Positions 50,280 through 59,255 of a stretch of 64,000 nt of DNA are shown one piece after another. Under the pieces are notes generated by a model. It saw only the letters and a list, made by a program, of their open reading frames with translations, was not told the origin of the DNA and searched no databases. Source of the stretch: Clostridium culturomicium (lineage in GTDB: Bacteria; Bacillota; Clostridia; Clostridiales; Clostridiaceae). The translations under genes were made by a program, and so were the position numbers. The stretch's first letter is position 1. Every line of letters begins with the position of its first letter. Location: NCBI RefSeq assembly GCF_000821305.1, contig NZ_CCXK01000013.1, positions 248,001-312,000 on the forward strand. Direction: 5' to 3'.

Positions 50280-51201
50280 ATATTAAAACAGATAGGTAGC
50301 GTTCTCCACCATCAGGAAGAATAACAACAATGGTTTTGCCAGCATTTTCAGGTTGTCTTGCTAACTCAGCTGCAGCAAATATAGCTGCACCGGATGAAAT
50401 TCCAACTAATAGTCCTTCTGTTTTAGATAAAGCCTTTGCAGTGGTGAAAGCATCTTCATTTGAAACTGTAATTAGTTCATCATAAATACTTGTATTTAAA
50501 GTTTCAGGAACAAATCCTGCACCTATGCCTTGTATTTTATGTGGACCAGGTTTGCCACCCGATAATACAGGTGAGGATAAAGGTTCAACCCCAACTACTT
50601 TTATTAAAGGGTTTTGCTGTTTTAGATAAGCACCAGTTCCAGAGAGAGTTCCTCCTGTACCAATTCCGGACACAAGAATGTCAATGTGACCATCAGTATC
50701 TCTCCATATTTCAGGTCCAGTAGTAGTTCTATGAATTAAAGGATTTGCAGGGTTTGAAAATTGACCAGGAATAAAGGCATTTGGAGTTTCCTTTGCTAGA
50801 TTTTCGGCTTTTGCTATAGCTCCTGCCATACCTAGGGAGCCTTCTGTTAATATTATTTCTGCACCATAGGCTTTGATTAGGTTTCTTCTTTCTACACTCA
50901 TTGTGTCAGGCATAACTATTATAGTTTTATAGCCTCGAGCTGCTGACACAGAAGCAAGTCCAATACCTGTATTGCCACTGGTGGGTTCAATAATTACAGA
51001 GTCTTTTTTTAAGAAACCTTTTGCTTCAGCATCATTAATCATTGCTAAAGCAATTCTATCCTTAACGCTTCCAGCTGGGTTGAAGTACTCTAGTTTAGCG
51101 ATAAGAGTAGTTTTGAGTAAATTTACGTTAGAGTAATTTGAAAGTTGAAGAAGTGGTGTATTACCAATGAGCTCTGTTAAATTTGAATAGATTTTTTTCA
51201 T
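50278..51201 (-). CDS. cysK: Cysteine synthase A (O-acetylserine sulfhydrylase)
   Basis: A 307-residue PLP enzyme. The N-terminal I-G-N-T-P-L-L and the PLP lysine K47 in G-S-V-K-D-R, the substrate loop T-S-G-N-T-G near residue 74, and the phosphate-binding G-T-G-G-T-L near 180 identify it. It converts O-acetylserine and sulfide to cysteine. It follows cysE by 16 bases in the same T-box operon; GGAGG precedes the ATG. Confidence 0.95.
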   Translation of the reverse strand: MKKIYSNLTELIGNTPLLQLSNYSNVNLLKTTLIAKLEYFNPAGSVKDRIALAMINDAEAKGFLKKDSVIIEPTSGNTGIGLASVSAARGYKTIIVMPDTMSVERRNLIKAYGAEIILTEGSLGMAGAIAKAENLAKETPNAFIPGQFSNPANPLIHRTTTGPEIWRDTDGHIDILVSGIGTGGTLSGTGAYLKQQNPLIKVVGVEPLSSPVLSGGKPGPHKIQGIGAGFVPETLNTSIYDELITVSNEDAFTTAKALSKTEGLLVGISSGAAIFAAAELARQPENAGKTIVVILPDGGERYLSVLI

Positions 51202-51217
51202 TTTATATCCTCCTTAA

Positions 51218-51775
51218 TTAAATAACAAATTCTATTAGTGAAGCTTCTGTTAATGTCCTTTTTACTTCTTTCGCTGGGATTCCGACCACCGTTGAGTTTA
51301 TATTTGTGGATTTTAATACTACAGCATTAGCGCCAACCTTAGTGCCATCAGCTATATATATATTCCCTAATATCTTTGCTCCAGCACCAATTACCACATT
51401 GTTACCTACAGTTGGGTGTCTTTTGCCCTCTTCATTTCCAGTACCTCCAAGAGTTACACCTTGATAAAGAGTAACATTGTCACCAACTTCACTTGTTTCA
51501 CCAATAACAACTCCCATACCGTGGTCTATGAATAGGCCTTTTCCAATGGTTGCACCAGGATGAATTTCTATCCCTGTAAAAAATCTACCAAGGTTAGAAG
51601 CTAATCGAGCAAGAAAAAAGAGGTTTCTTTTGTAAAGTGTATGGGCAAATCTATAATAAATAAGAGCTTTTATATGAGGGTATAGTAAAAGAACCTCCAA
51701 TTTATTTCTTGCAGCAGGGTCGGTTTTAAGAACAACGTCTATATCATAATTTAGTGTTTTTATAAAATTTATCAT
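51218..51775 (-). CDS. cysE: Serine O-acetyltransferase
   Basis: A 185-residue hexapeptide-repeat acetyltransferase. The left-handed beta-helix (residues 70-170) contains G-I-E-I-H-P-G-A-T-I-G, D-H-G-M-G-V-V-I-G-E-T and V-I-G-A-G-A-K-I-L-G; the catalytic His is in I-D-H-G. It lacks the long N-terminal domain of E. coli CysE, as in other Firmicutes. ATG 51775 has GGAGG with good spacing; the frame upstream runs into the T-box leader. It makes O-acetylserine for CysK. Confidence 0.92.
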   Translation of the reverse strand: MINFIKTLNYDIDVVLKTDPAARNKLEVLLLYPHIKALIYYRFAHTLYKRNLFFLARLASNLGRFFTGIEIHPGATIGKGLFIDHGMGVVIGETSEVGDNVTLYQGVTLGGTGNEEGKRHPTVGNNVVIGAGAKILGNIYIADGTKVGANAVVLKSTNINSTVVGIPAKEVKRTLTEASLIEFVI

Positions 51776-51784
51776 AATAATTCC

Positions 51785-52060
51785 TCCGTACATTGTATTT
51801 GGGTATAAAAAAACGCCTCTAAGATAACTCTTAGAGACGGCATATATCCGCGGTTCCACTCTAGTTGGCTATATAAAATAAAGCCCACCTTAATTCAAGT
51901 ACTTTCATACTCTATTAATATAACGGTTAAAACCGCGATAGCCTACTTAGTTTCGGTATCGAACTCCAAAGGGCACTTCAAAGGTAACTCCAATAAATAT
52001 CATTTCAGCTAATAGATATTCTCTCTGAAAATTCGTTACAATCTACTTTCCTTTTTCAAT
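51785..52060 (-). promoter_or_regulatory. T-box riboregulator of the cysE-cysK operon (tRNA-Cys type)
   Basis: On the minus strand the conserved T-box sequence AGAGTGGAACCGCGG lies at 51848-51862, just before the terminator (51806-51841). Upstream are the stem I region with a GAGAGAATATC start (from about 52035), a GTAGGC-type loop, and a stem III (AACCG region). A TGC triplet at 51973-51975 (minus) within G-A-A-G-TGC-CC is at a plausible specifier position for cysteine. Binding of uncharged tRNA-Cys would stabilise the antiterminator and turn on cysE-cysK. Confidence 0.9.
51806..51841 (-). terminator. T-box terminator
   Basis: Minus-strand stem GTCTCTAAGA with TCTTAGAGGC at about 51813-51840, then seven T. 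It forms when uncharged tRNA is absent. Confidence 0.88.
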
Positions 52061-52150
52061 GTTTTTATAGTTTAATATTATAGTTTATTCTATGCATTTT
52101 ACTTCAAATTGAAACTATAAAAAAATATTATTATTACTAATTTAATATTT

Positions 52151-52678
52151 TTATTCAGCCAAAGAAGGATCTAATGCATGTTTATCAATGAAATCAATAA
52201 CATTTCCATAAGATGATAAAACAATTGGCTCGTTTCCATCAAAATAGTCTGGACATTTATGAGAAATTAATTTTTTAAATATTCCCCATAGTTGATTATG
52301 CAAAAATCCATTTTTTATGTGATCAGATTCACCTTTTAAATGGAATAGATGGATTTTTTCTTTCATCTCATCTGTAAATGATTTTTCTATAAAAGGCATA
52401 ATATCTCCGTTTGTTGATGAACATTCCATACCTACTGTAAACACAACAATAGTTTTGTTTTTAAGTAGATCAAAGTTCTTTGTGATAGTAGAGATTCCTT
52501 CAATGGCATGATTATATATTCCACCACCATATACGATAATATCATAATTTAAAAGCGTCTCTATATCAACGTTACAACATTCTATTAAGTCTGCACCAAA
52601 TTCTGCAGCTATCCATTGAGCATATGTTTTAGTATGAGCATATCTAGATTTGCATGCTACAACAACCATCCTACACAT
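52151..52678 (-). CDS. Flavodoxin-domain protein
   Basis: A 175-residue protein with a flavodoxin_5-like fold: V-V-V-A-C-K-S-R-Y-A-H-T-K-T-Y-A phosphate loop at residues 5-20, Y-D-I-I-V-Y-G-G-G-I-Y-N near 46 and V-F-T-V-G-M-E near 80. It resembles menaquinone-dependent protoporphyrinogen oxidase-like and flavodoxin-domain proteins. Six G residues precede the ATG at 52678. It has no coupled partner. Confidence 0.82.
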   Translation of the reverse strand: MCRMVVVACKSRYAHTKTYAQWIAAEFGADLIECCNVDIETLLNYDIIVYGGGIYNHAIEGISTITKNFDLLKNKTIVVFTVGMECSSTNGDIMPFIEKSFTDEMKEKIHLFHLKGESDHIKNGFLHNQLWGIFKKLISHKCPDYFDGNEPIVLSSYGNVIDFIDKHALDPSLAE

Positions 52679-53017
52679 TTTAATTAGTCCCCCCGAAAAT
52701 TACATAAGTTCATAGTTATAATATTAAATAAGTAAAAATAAGTGACCAGTTTTATATTCTTAATATGGTCACTTAGAGTATTATAGTACATGCATATAGT
52801 TATTACAATATTAATTAGTGCTATTTTAAGAGATTAGTTAAAAATAAAAACAATTTAATTAAGTTTTCTTGAATCTCCTTAAAAATATTTGAGGGAATAT
52901 TCTACTTTTTATGACAAAGAATAATCTGTATAGATTTTATATCAATGTAGTGTCTTTAGAAAATTATAATTAAGCATAAATATAATTTATATTTTTATGA
53001 GTAAATGAGGAGGAAAA
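52679..53017 (+). other. 339-base region between divergent genes, with one inverted repeat
   Basis: AT-rich. The inverted repeat TAAGTGACCA / TGGTCACTTA at 52739-52775 is the only clear structure. Confidence 0.6.
52739..52775 (+). repeat. Perfect 10-bp inverted repeat with 17-base spacer
   Basis: TAAGTGACCA (52739-52748) and TGGTCACTTA (52766-52775), located 60 bases upstream of the flavodoxin-like gene. It might be an operator or a hairpin in the transcript. Confidence 0.65.
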
Positions 53018-54787
53018 ATGGTTGAAGAGATAATAAAAAAATCGAAAATAAATATCCATAGCATGTTAAGGCATGGATCAGTTGCAGTAGCCACGCTATT
53101 TATTGTAGGAATATTTTTTGGAATGAAGAATGTTATGTTAGCATTTCCTATTGCTCTTACATCAACAGTTATGGGACGGCAGAATTTCCAGGTTAAGACT
53201 TTCAGTAAAGCTTTAAGAATAATCATGTTAGATGTGATTATCGTATTATTAGCTCATATTTCATCTTTGAACTTATATTTAGGAATACCAGTAAACTTTA
53301 TTAGTATTTTTATGATAATGTACACAATTGTCTCACCGTATGACTTAACTTTTTATAAGCCATTTTTGATGTTATTTATTTTTACTCAGTATGCAGCTGT
53401 TCCAACATCAGAATTGCATCTAAGAATTATGGCTGTGATATTAGGTATCGGCATAGTTATTCTTGGAAGTGTAATTAAGAAGGTAAATGAAAAATCAATT
53501 TTGGGCAATAGTTTAACTGGAGTATTAAAGGATATTGATTTTCAGTTGGAAAATATATTAATGGGTTCTTATGATAAGAGTCTTCAAGATAAATCCTCTA
53601 GAAGTATGAGGGATTTGGCATACAAAATATATATAACAAGATATAAGGAGTATTTAACTACGTACCTAGGAAAAATTCAATTTAGAATTTTTATTTCTAT
53701 AGAATATTTAAATTTATGTTTAGCAGAAGTGAATAGTAAATTTGAAAGTCATATGTTGAACAGAAAAGATATTATGGAGCTTAAGGAGATTGTTAATGGT
53801 ATTTTAGAGTATAAAGAAGGAAATTTAACCTATGATAATATTAATAGAAAACTTCAGACTTTTAAAACCTTAAATTTAAACAATGAAAGAAAAGATCAGT
53901 GGACTGAAGAGTATATAGATGCAAGAATAGTAAATTTATTTGATGTTCTTGAAAATATTATTAAAGCTATTGGTGAATTAAATAATTTAGGATATAAGCA
54001 AATAAACAAGGTTTATAATCAATGGGAAAGAACAGATATGGATAAACCAAAAGTTGTTTTTAAGGAGTATTTTGACAGCAATAATATAAGGATTAAGTTT
54101 GCATTGAGAATGTCAATAACAATGACTATTTCACTATTTCTTGGTGAGAAGTTAGGATATTACAAGGTCATTTGGGCAATCATAACAATTATGTCTATAA
54201 TGCAGCCTTATTATGAAGATACTAAATCAAAGGCAAAGGAGAGAGTCGTTGGTAATGTATTGGCAATTGTAATAACCGGTGTAGTTATAAATTTGATAAA
54301 TTCACAATGGGTAACGATAGGTATTCTTGTAATATCGCTATACCTTTTGTACGGTTTTAAAGAGTATTATAAGATATCTCTTTTTGCAGGTATGGCTTCT
54401 ATGTGTATAGCATCTTTAAATCAAAATATTAATGTTTTGATATTTTATAGAGTGATATATGTATTTATAGGAGTTATAGCTGTTATTTTTATTAATAGAT
54501 ATGTTTTCCCTTACAAGCTTAAGGATGGAATTGACGCTCTTACAAAGAAAATTCTTCGATTAAGGGTACAACTTATTAATGATGCTAAGGCGGTAAAGAA
54601 TGATAAATTTAAGGAACATGAAATAAGGGATTTAGTAATTCATTCAACACTATTAAGTCAAAAACTATATTTAAGAAACTTACAATGTAATTATGAGGAA
54701 ACAGAGGAATTTATAAATCAAAATAATCGAATCGTTATTGGAGTTGCATACAACACATTAAGGTATTCTGAAATAAAGAAAAGATAA
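53018..54787 (+). CDS. FUSC-family membrane protein (aromatic acid exporter-like)
   Basis: A 589-residue protein with two blocks of hydrophobic helices (about residues 18-165 and 355-505), each consistent with the FUSC fold, separated by a 180-residue cytoplasmic helical region. The second block has the typical F-A-L-R-M-S-I-T-M-T-I-S and I-W-A-I-I-T-I-M-S-I-M-Q-P-Y sequence. FUSC/AaeB proteins export aromatic carboxylic acids or other organic anions. GGAGG precedes the ATG. Single-gene unit. Confidence 0.87.
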   Translation: MVEEIIKKSKINIHSMLRHGSVAVATLFIVGIFFGMKNVMLAFPIALTSTVMGRQNFQVKTFSKALRIIMLDVIIVLLAHISSLNLYLGIPVNFISIFMIMYTIVSPYDLTFYKPFLMLFIFTQYAAVPTSELHLRIMAVILGIGIVILGSVIKKVNEKSILGNSLTGVLKDIDFQLENILMGSYDKSLQDKSSRSMRDLAYKIYITRYKEYLTTYLGKIQFRIFISIEYLNLCLAEVNSKFESHMLNRKDIMELKEIVNGILEYKEGNLTYDNINRKLQTFKTLNLNNERKDQWTEEYIDARIVNLFDVLENIIKAIGELNNLGYKQINKVYNQWERTDMDKPKVVFKEYFDSNNIRIKFALRMSITMTISLFLGEKLGYYKVIWAIITIMSIMQPYYEDTKSKAKERVVGNVLAIVITGVVINLINSQWVTIGILVISLYLLYGFKEYYKISLFAGMASMCIASLNQNINVLIFYRVIYVFIGVIAVIFINRYVFPYKLKDGIDALTKKILRLRVQLINDAKAVKNDKFKEHEIRDLVIHSTLLSQKLYLRNLQCNYEETEEFINQNNRIVIGVAYNTLRYSEIKKR

Positions 54788-54889
54788 AGAGATAAATGAC
54801 ATGCCTTTAGTTAAAACACTAATTAGTATAGAAATAATAGTTAATATGAAGTTGTATAAATTGATAAAACTAAAACTATTATTTAATTA

Positions 54890-54898
54890 TGGTATAAT
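54890..54898 (+). promoter_or_regulatory. Extended -10 promoter of msrA
   Basis: TGG-TATAAT at 54890-54898, 31 bases before the start; no clear -35 box, consistent with an extended -10 promoter. Confidence 0.5.
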
Positions 54899-54929
54899 AA
54901 AAGCAGTGAATAGAAACGGAGGGGAATTT

Positions 54930-55403
54930 ATGAAAAAGATAGTTTTAGCTGGTGGATGCTTTTGGGGAGTTCAAGAGTACTTCAGCAGAATAAATGGCAT
55001 ATTAAAGACTGAGGTTGGATATGCAAACGGAAAAACTTACAATCCAACTTATGAACAGGTATGTAATGATAATACAGGCTTTGCAGAAGTTTGTTATGTT
55101 GAATATGATGAGAGAATTATTACACTTAAGGATGTGTTGAGTAAATTTTGGGCCGTAGTTAATCCTACCTCATTAAATAGACAGGGAAATGATGTTGGGA
55201 ACCAATATAGATCTGGAATATATTATTTTGATGAGGACGATATTGCGGATATTCAGGAAAGTATAAAGGAGCTTCAGAAAAAATATGAAAAAAAGATTGT
55301 GACAGAAGTTAAGCCTTTAGAAAATTATTTTAAGGCAGAAGAGTATCATCAGGATTATTTGAAGAAAAATCCAAATGGATATTGTCATATAAATTTAGGA
55401 TAA
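54930..55403 (+). CDS. msrA: Peptide-methionine (S)-S-oxide reductase
   Basis: A 157-residue protein starting after ACGGAGGGG. It carries G-G-C-F-W-G with catalytic C10, E-V-G-Y-A-N-G at residue 28, and the substrate-site motifs D-P-T-type F-W-A-V-V-N-P-T-S-L-N-R-Q-G-N-D-V-G, Y-R-S-G-I-Y and Y-H-Q-D-Y-L-K. It reduces methionine-S-sulfoxide in proteins. No MsrB domain is fused. The Nudix gene follows after 22 bases. Confidence 0.95.
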   Translation: MKKIVLAGGCFWGVQEYFSRINGILKTEVGYANGKTYNPTYEQVCNDNTGFAEVCYVEYDERIITLKDVLSKFWAVVNPTSLNRQGNDVGNQYRSGIYYFDEDDIADIQESIKELQKKYEKKIVTEVKPLENYFKAEEYHQDYLKKNPNGYCHINLG

Positions 55404-55425
55404 CTAGTGTAGAGGTGATACTTAA

Positions 55426-55989
55426 GTGGGATGGCAGGAAGATATAAGAAAATATAAACCCTTCAATGAGCAAGAAAAGAAGGATAAAGAGTCTATTATT
55501 TATGCGATAAACAACTTTAATAATTTACTTACAAGAGAGAATACTTTAGCTCACATTACAAGTTCGGGATATATTGTTAATAAAGATAGAACTAAGGTGT
55601 TAATGATACATCATAACATTTATAATACCTGGGCTTGGACAGGAGGACACGCAGATGGAGATAGTGATCTGCTAAGAGTAGCAATAAAAGAAGCAATTGA
55701 AGAAACCGGTGTGAAAAATATAAAGCCAATCACGTCAGAAATTCTTTCAGTTGATGTAATTGAAGTTCTTGGACATGTTAAAAGAGGTGTTTATGTCTCA
55801 GCACATTTACATTTAAATGTGTGCTATTTATTAGAAGCAGATGAAGCTGATGAACTTATAATAAAAGCTGATGAAAATAGTGGAGTAAAGTGGTTACCTA
55901 TGGAGGAACTTCACAACTACAGCTCTGAACCACATATGGTAAAGTTATATAATAAGTTTAATGAAAAGATAAAACTAAATTGGAATTAA
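55426..55989 (+). CDS. Nudix hydrolase
   Basis: A 187-residue protein starting at GTG 55426 after AGGTGAT. The Nudix box G-H-A-D-G-D-S-D-L-L-R-V-A-I-K-E-A-I-E-E lies near residues 73-92. The Arg-Glu pair of the consensus is Lys-Glu and the first Glu is Asp, both tolerated in this subgroup. The usual substrates are nucleoside diphosphate derivatives; the W-x-W-T-G-G-H-A-D start suggests a subgroup with a 5' helical extension. Likely co-transcribed with msrA. Confidence 0.88.
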   Translation: MGWQEDIRKYKPFNEQEKKDKESIIYAINNFNNLLTRENTLAHITSSGYIVNKDRTKVLMIHHNIYNTWAWTGGHADGDSDLLRVAIKEAIEETGVKNIKPITSEILSVDVIEVLGHVKRGVYVSAHLHLNVCYLLEADEADELIIKADENSGVKWLPMEELHNYSSEPHMVKLYNKFNEKIKLNWN

Positions 55990-56002
55990 CTTAAGTTACT
56001 TT

Positions 56003-56042
56003 ATTAAGGTGGTATTTTCTATGGGAAGTACCACTTGATTTT
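56003..56042 (+). terminator. Probable terminator after the Nudix gene
   Basis: An imperfect stem of AAGGTGGTA with TACCACTT, followed by T-rich sequence. Confidence 0.5.
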
Positions 56043-56145
56043 GAAATTTTTAATATTTTCATGCAAAGAATAAATTATTTCAGGTAAGTTAAAAGAGAAA
56101 ATACTCAATTAAGGTAAATTAATATGGATGAAAAGAGGAAGTTTT

Positions 56146-57162
56146 ATGAAAAAGTTTTTTAAAATTTGTACAAGCTTACTGCTAAGTTCAGTAATATTTG
56201 TTGGATGTTCATCACAGAAAAATGATGATCAAGGTGCAAAGGATAATAATGAAACACCAGTTGAAAAAATCGATATCAATATAGGATCTTTAAAAGGACC
56301 TACTACCATGGGGATGGTAAAGCTTATGGAGGATTCAGAAAAAGGTGAAACAGATAATAACTATAAAGTAACAATGACTGGAACAGCTGATGAAATAGTT
56401 GCTTCAATGGTTAAGGGAGAATTAGATGTTGCTGCAGTTCCATGTAACCTTGCTTCAGTTTTATATAATAAAATGGAAGGACAAGTTAAGGTTGCAGCTA
56501 TAAATACTCTTGGAGTTCTTTATGTAGTTGAAAATGGAAATGAGATAAAGTCAATAGAAGATTTAAAGGGGAAGACACTTTACAGCACAGGTAAAGGAAC
56601 AACTCCAGAATATATTTTAAATTACATATTGGCTGAAAACGGAATAGATGCTGAGAAGGATTTGGCTGTTGAATATAAATCAGAGGCTACAGAAGTGGCA
56701 GCACTTTTAGCAGAAAACCCTAATGCTGTAGCAATGCTCCCACAACCTTTTGTTACAACTGCACAAGCTAAAAATGATAAGCTTAGGGTTGCATTAGATA
56801 TGACAGAGGAGTGGAATAAGGTACAAGGGGATAAAGGAAGTGCTTTAGTAACAGGTGTGGTTATTGCTCGTAAGGAATTTATAGAAAAGAATCAGCAGGC
56901 TTTTGATAATTATTTGAAGGATTACAAGGCATCAACAGAATATGTAAATTCAAATGTAAAGGAAACAGCAGTACTTATTGAGAAATATGGAATTGTACCA
57001 GCTGCCGTTGCTGAGAAAGCAGTACCACTTTGTAATATAACTTTTATTGAAGGTGATGAAATGCAGGAAAAGGTATCAGGTTATTTGAAGGTTTTATTTG
57101 AGCAAAATCCAGCAGCAGTTGGTGGTAAATTACCTGGTGAGGATTTTTATTATAAGAATTAG
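56146..57162 (+). CDS. ABC transporter substrate-binding lipoprotein (NitT/TauT-like)
   Basis: A 338-residue protein with a lipoprotein signal peptide ending V-G-C-S (Cys at about residue 21). ATG 56146 has AGAGGA at correct spacing, unlike ATG 56128. The mature part is a type II binding fold with I-N-I-G-S-L-K-G-P-T-T-M-G, D-V-A-A-V-P-C-N, and K-G-K-T-L-Y-S-T-G-K-G-T-T-P-E-Y, like proteins for nitrate, sulfonates, taurine or thiamine precursors. It delivers ligand to the permease and ATPase encoded just downstream. The ligand is not evident. Confidence 0.87.
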   Translation: MKKFFKICTSLLLSSVIFVGCSSQKNDDQGAKDNNETPVEKIDINIGSLKGPTTMGMVKLMEDSEKGETDNNYKVTMTGTADEIVASMVKGELDVAAVPCNLASVLYNKMEGQVKVAAINTLGVLYVVENGNEIKSIEDLKGKTLYSTGKGTTPEYILNYILAENGIDAEKDLAVEYKSEATEVAALLAENPNAVAMLPQPFVTTAQAKNDKLRVALDMTEEWNKVQGDKGSALVTGVVIARKEFIEKNQQAFDNYLKDYKASTEYVNSNVKETAVLIEKYGIVPAAVAEKAVPLCNITFIEGDEMQEKVSGYLKVLFEQNPAAVGGKLPGEDFYYKN

Positions 57163-57206
57163 CTTCTAATAGAACTTTATAGTTGCTGCAATGAAGGAGT
57201 GTGTGT

Positions 57207-57965
57207 ATGGAAAAACTAAATTTAAATAGAGCTATAAGAAAAAGTTTTGCCATATTATTTTGGATAGTATTGTGGCAGCTTATAAGCAATATCGTTGGTA
57301 AGGAATTGCTTATAGCATCACCGGCATCTGTAGTGAAAAGTCTTATTAAATTATGGGGTGAAGGCAGCTTTTGGAGTTCTTTGTGGTTTACCTTTGCAAG
57401 GATTTCATTAGGATTTATATTTGCGATGATTATTGGTGTTCTTATGGCTATTGCAACAAGTCGACATGTCTTTCTGAGAGAGCTTGTAAGTGTGCCTATG
57501 TCTATAATAAAAGCAGTTCCAGTTGCGTCATTTATAATTATAGCTTTAATTTGGATCAGCTCACGAAATTTAAGTATATTTATATCATTCCTAATGGTTC
57601 TTCCTATTTTTTATACCAATATATTAAAGGGGATAGAAGGGGTTGATAAGCAGTTGCTTCAGATGACTAAGGTATTTGAAGTAGGTTCAATGAAGAAGAT
57701 AAGATTTGTTTATATACCTCAGATAATGCCTTATTTTATTTCTTCTGCAACGGTTTCATTGGGGTTGTGCTGGAAGGCAGGAATTGCAGCGGAAGTTATT
57801 GGTATACCAACAGGCTCAATAGGGGAGAAGCTGTACCAGTCAAAGATATTTTTAAATACTAGTGAATTGTTTGCGTGGACAATTATTATAATTGTTATAA
57901 GTGTAATTTTTGAAAAAATATTTTTGTTTATGCTGAAGAAACTAGAAGACAGTATTTATTGTTAA
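57207..57965 (+). CDS. ABC transporter permease (NitT/TauT-like)
   Basis: A 252-residue protein with about six membrane segments and the ABC importer loop E-V-G-S-M-K-K-I-R-F-V-Y-I-P-Q-I-M-P near residue 160 (EAA-type motif). It is of the single-permease SsuC/TauC type. ATG 57207 is chosen: AAGGAG lies seven bases upstream; the GTG at 57201 is too near. It is the second gene of the three-gene transporter. Confidence 0.9.
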   Translation: MEKLNLNRAIRKSFAILFWIVLWQLISNIVGKELLIASPASVVKSLIKLWGEGSFWSSLWFTFARISLGFIFAMIIGVLMAIATSRHVFLRELVSVPMSIIKAVPVASFIIIALIWISSRNLSIFISFLMVLPIFYTNILKGIEGVDKQLLQMTKVFEVGSMKKIRFVYIPQIMPYFISSATVSLGLCWKAGIAAEVIGIPTGSIGEKLYQSKIFLNTSELFAWTIIIIVISVIFEKIFLFMLKKLEDSIYC

Positions 57966-57984
57966 AGAAAGTGAATGTGAGATT

Positions 57985-58557
57985 ATGACCATAAAGTTGA
58001 AAAATATAAACAAAGTATTTGATGATAAGATAATTTTAAAAGATATTAACTTAAGCTTTGAAGATAATAGAATAAGTTGTATTGTAGGGCCTTCAGGCTG
58101 TGGTAAGACAACATTATTGAATATAATTTTGGGTATTCTAAAGGCAGATTGTGGTGAAGTAGAGGGGCGAAATGGAAGGCGTATAGCTGCAGTGTTTCAA
58201 GAGGACAGGCTTTGTGAGGAATTTACGGCATATGCAAATCTTAAGCTAGTATGCGATGACAAAGATTCAGATAAGGTAATTCACGAACATCTTGAACATG
58301 TTGATTTGAAAGAGGCTGCATTTCAGAAGGTATCTTATTTAAGCGGGGGTATGAAAAGGCGTGTTGCAATCGTTAGAGCTGTTATAGCAAAATCAGATAT
58401 CATTATTATGGATGAGCCATTTAAAGGTTTGGACGAAAAAACAAAGGTCAAAGTAATTGATTATGTTAAGAGGTATACAAAAGAAAAAATTGTTATAATT
58501 ACAACCCATAATTTAGATGAAATTAATATGTTAAAGGCTACATTAGTTCAAATGTAG
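57985..58557 (+). CDS. ABC transporter ATP-binding protein, short form
   Basis: A 190-residue ATPase with Walker A G-P-S-G-C-G-K-T-T (35-43), signature L-S-G-G-M-K-R-R near 119, Walker B I-I-I-M-D-E-P near 138 and H-loop T-T-H-N near 170. It is about 50 residues shorter than SsuB/TauB proteins and ends soon after the H-loop, but no core motif is missing. The ribosome binding site is weak. Confidence 0.92.
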   Translation: MTIKLKNINKVFDDKIILKDINLSFEDNRISCIVGPSGCGKTTLLNIILGILKADCGEVEGRNGRRIAAVFQEDRLCEEFTAYANLKLVCDDKDSDKVIHEHLEHVDLKEAAFQKVSYLSGGMKRRVAIVRAVIAKSDIIIMDEPFKGLDEKTKVKVIDYVKRYTKEKIVIITTHNLDEINMLKATLVQM

Positions 58558-58571
58558 CCTTTAATTTTTTA
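58533..58571 (+). terminator. Terminator of the ABC operon
   Basis: Stem AAAGGCTACATT (58533-58544) with AATGTAGCCTTT (58551-58562), overlapping the stop codon of the ATPase gene, with T tail. Confidence 0.85.
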
Positions 58572-58581
58572 TATAAGAATT

Positions 58582-59070
58582 TTATATAAAAAGCAAAATT
58601 ATAGAGTTTATTAAATGAATAAAGTTTATTGTTATATAGAGTATTAAAATAAGATTGGCCGTTAAATTTATGCGTTTTAAATCTTTTAATGAGGAGTTCT
58701 TGGCTCTAATGGTTAGGTAAAGCAAAACTGCAATTACAACTGCTAATTTTATAAATATAGTTAAAGGTAAGTTGTGAATGAGGTTAGAAGCAAAAGGATT
58801 CAGCTCAATAAAAAAGTTATTTTTTTTAACTACAAAGAACCAAGTGCAAAATAAATCGGTTATGTTTAGAAAAAGAATTAATTTTGTTTTGAGCATAATT
58901 CTTTTTAATAAAGTGTTATATTTACTTTCTTTGGAATATTGATTTGCAAAAATCAACATTGGATATTTAAGTTTTGTTAATGATGACGCTGTATGTTCTT
59001 CTTTTGAATAATCAATATTCAAAGGGTTCTTATGGGAAGGCAAAGAAAGCGCTTTATTTTGTGAAGACAT
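58582..59070 (-). CDS. DUF5658-type membrane protein
   Basis: A 162-residue protein with a 55-residue polar N-terminus and four hydrophobic segments (about residues 64-82, 97-118 and two near the end). The second half shows the pattern F-L-N-I-T-D-L-F-C-T-W...E-L-N-P-F-A of DUF5658 proteins. Function unknown. Divergent neighbour on one side, convergent ABC operon on the other. Confidence 0.65.
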   Translation of the reverse strand: MSSQNKALSLPSHKNPLNIDYSKEEHTASSLTKLKYPMLIFANQYSKESKYNTLLKRIMLKTKLILFLNITDLFCTWFFVVKKNNFFIELNPFASNLIHNLPLTIFIKLAVVIAVLLYLTIRAKNSSLKDLKRINLTANLILILYITINFIHLINSIILLFI

Positions 59071-59217
59071 TTATATCACCTCTTTAATGTATTTTTACTG
59101 TTTTTATTTATAATTTTTATCATCAATAAAATTAATTGTGATGTTTTATTATATTTATAAAAAATAATATTATGTTCTTTTTGCATTATTTTCAAAATAA
59201 GAAATTGTTATTCACAA

Positions 59218-59253
59218 AAAAACTTACCTCTTAAAATTATGAGGTAAGTTTGT
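59218..59253 (-). terminator. Terminator of the class-V aminotransferase gene
   Basis: Stem AACTTACCTC with GAGGTAAGTT and a T run on the minus strand. Confidence 0.85.
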
Positions 59254-59255
59254 AG

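Noticed and set aside
51776..51859. N-terminal extension of CysE
   Set aside because: The extra 28 codons lie in the T-box terminator and T-box sequence; ATG 51775 has a clear GGAGG.
54801..54929. N-terminal extension of MsrA
   Set aside because: ATG 54930 has ACGGAGGGG and an extended -10 promoter lies within the proposed extension.
55990..56145. TPP or other riboswitch before the ABC transporter
   Set aside because: The CTGAGA and other conserved TPP bases are missing; only a weak terminator hairpin is visible.
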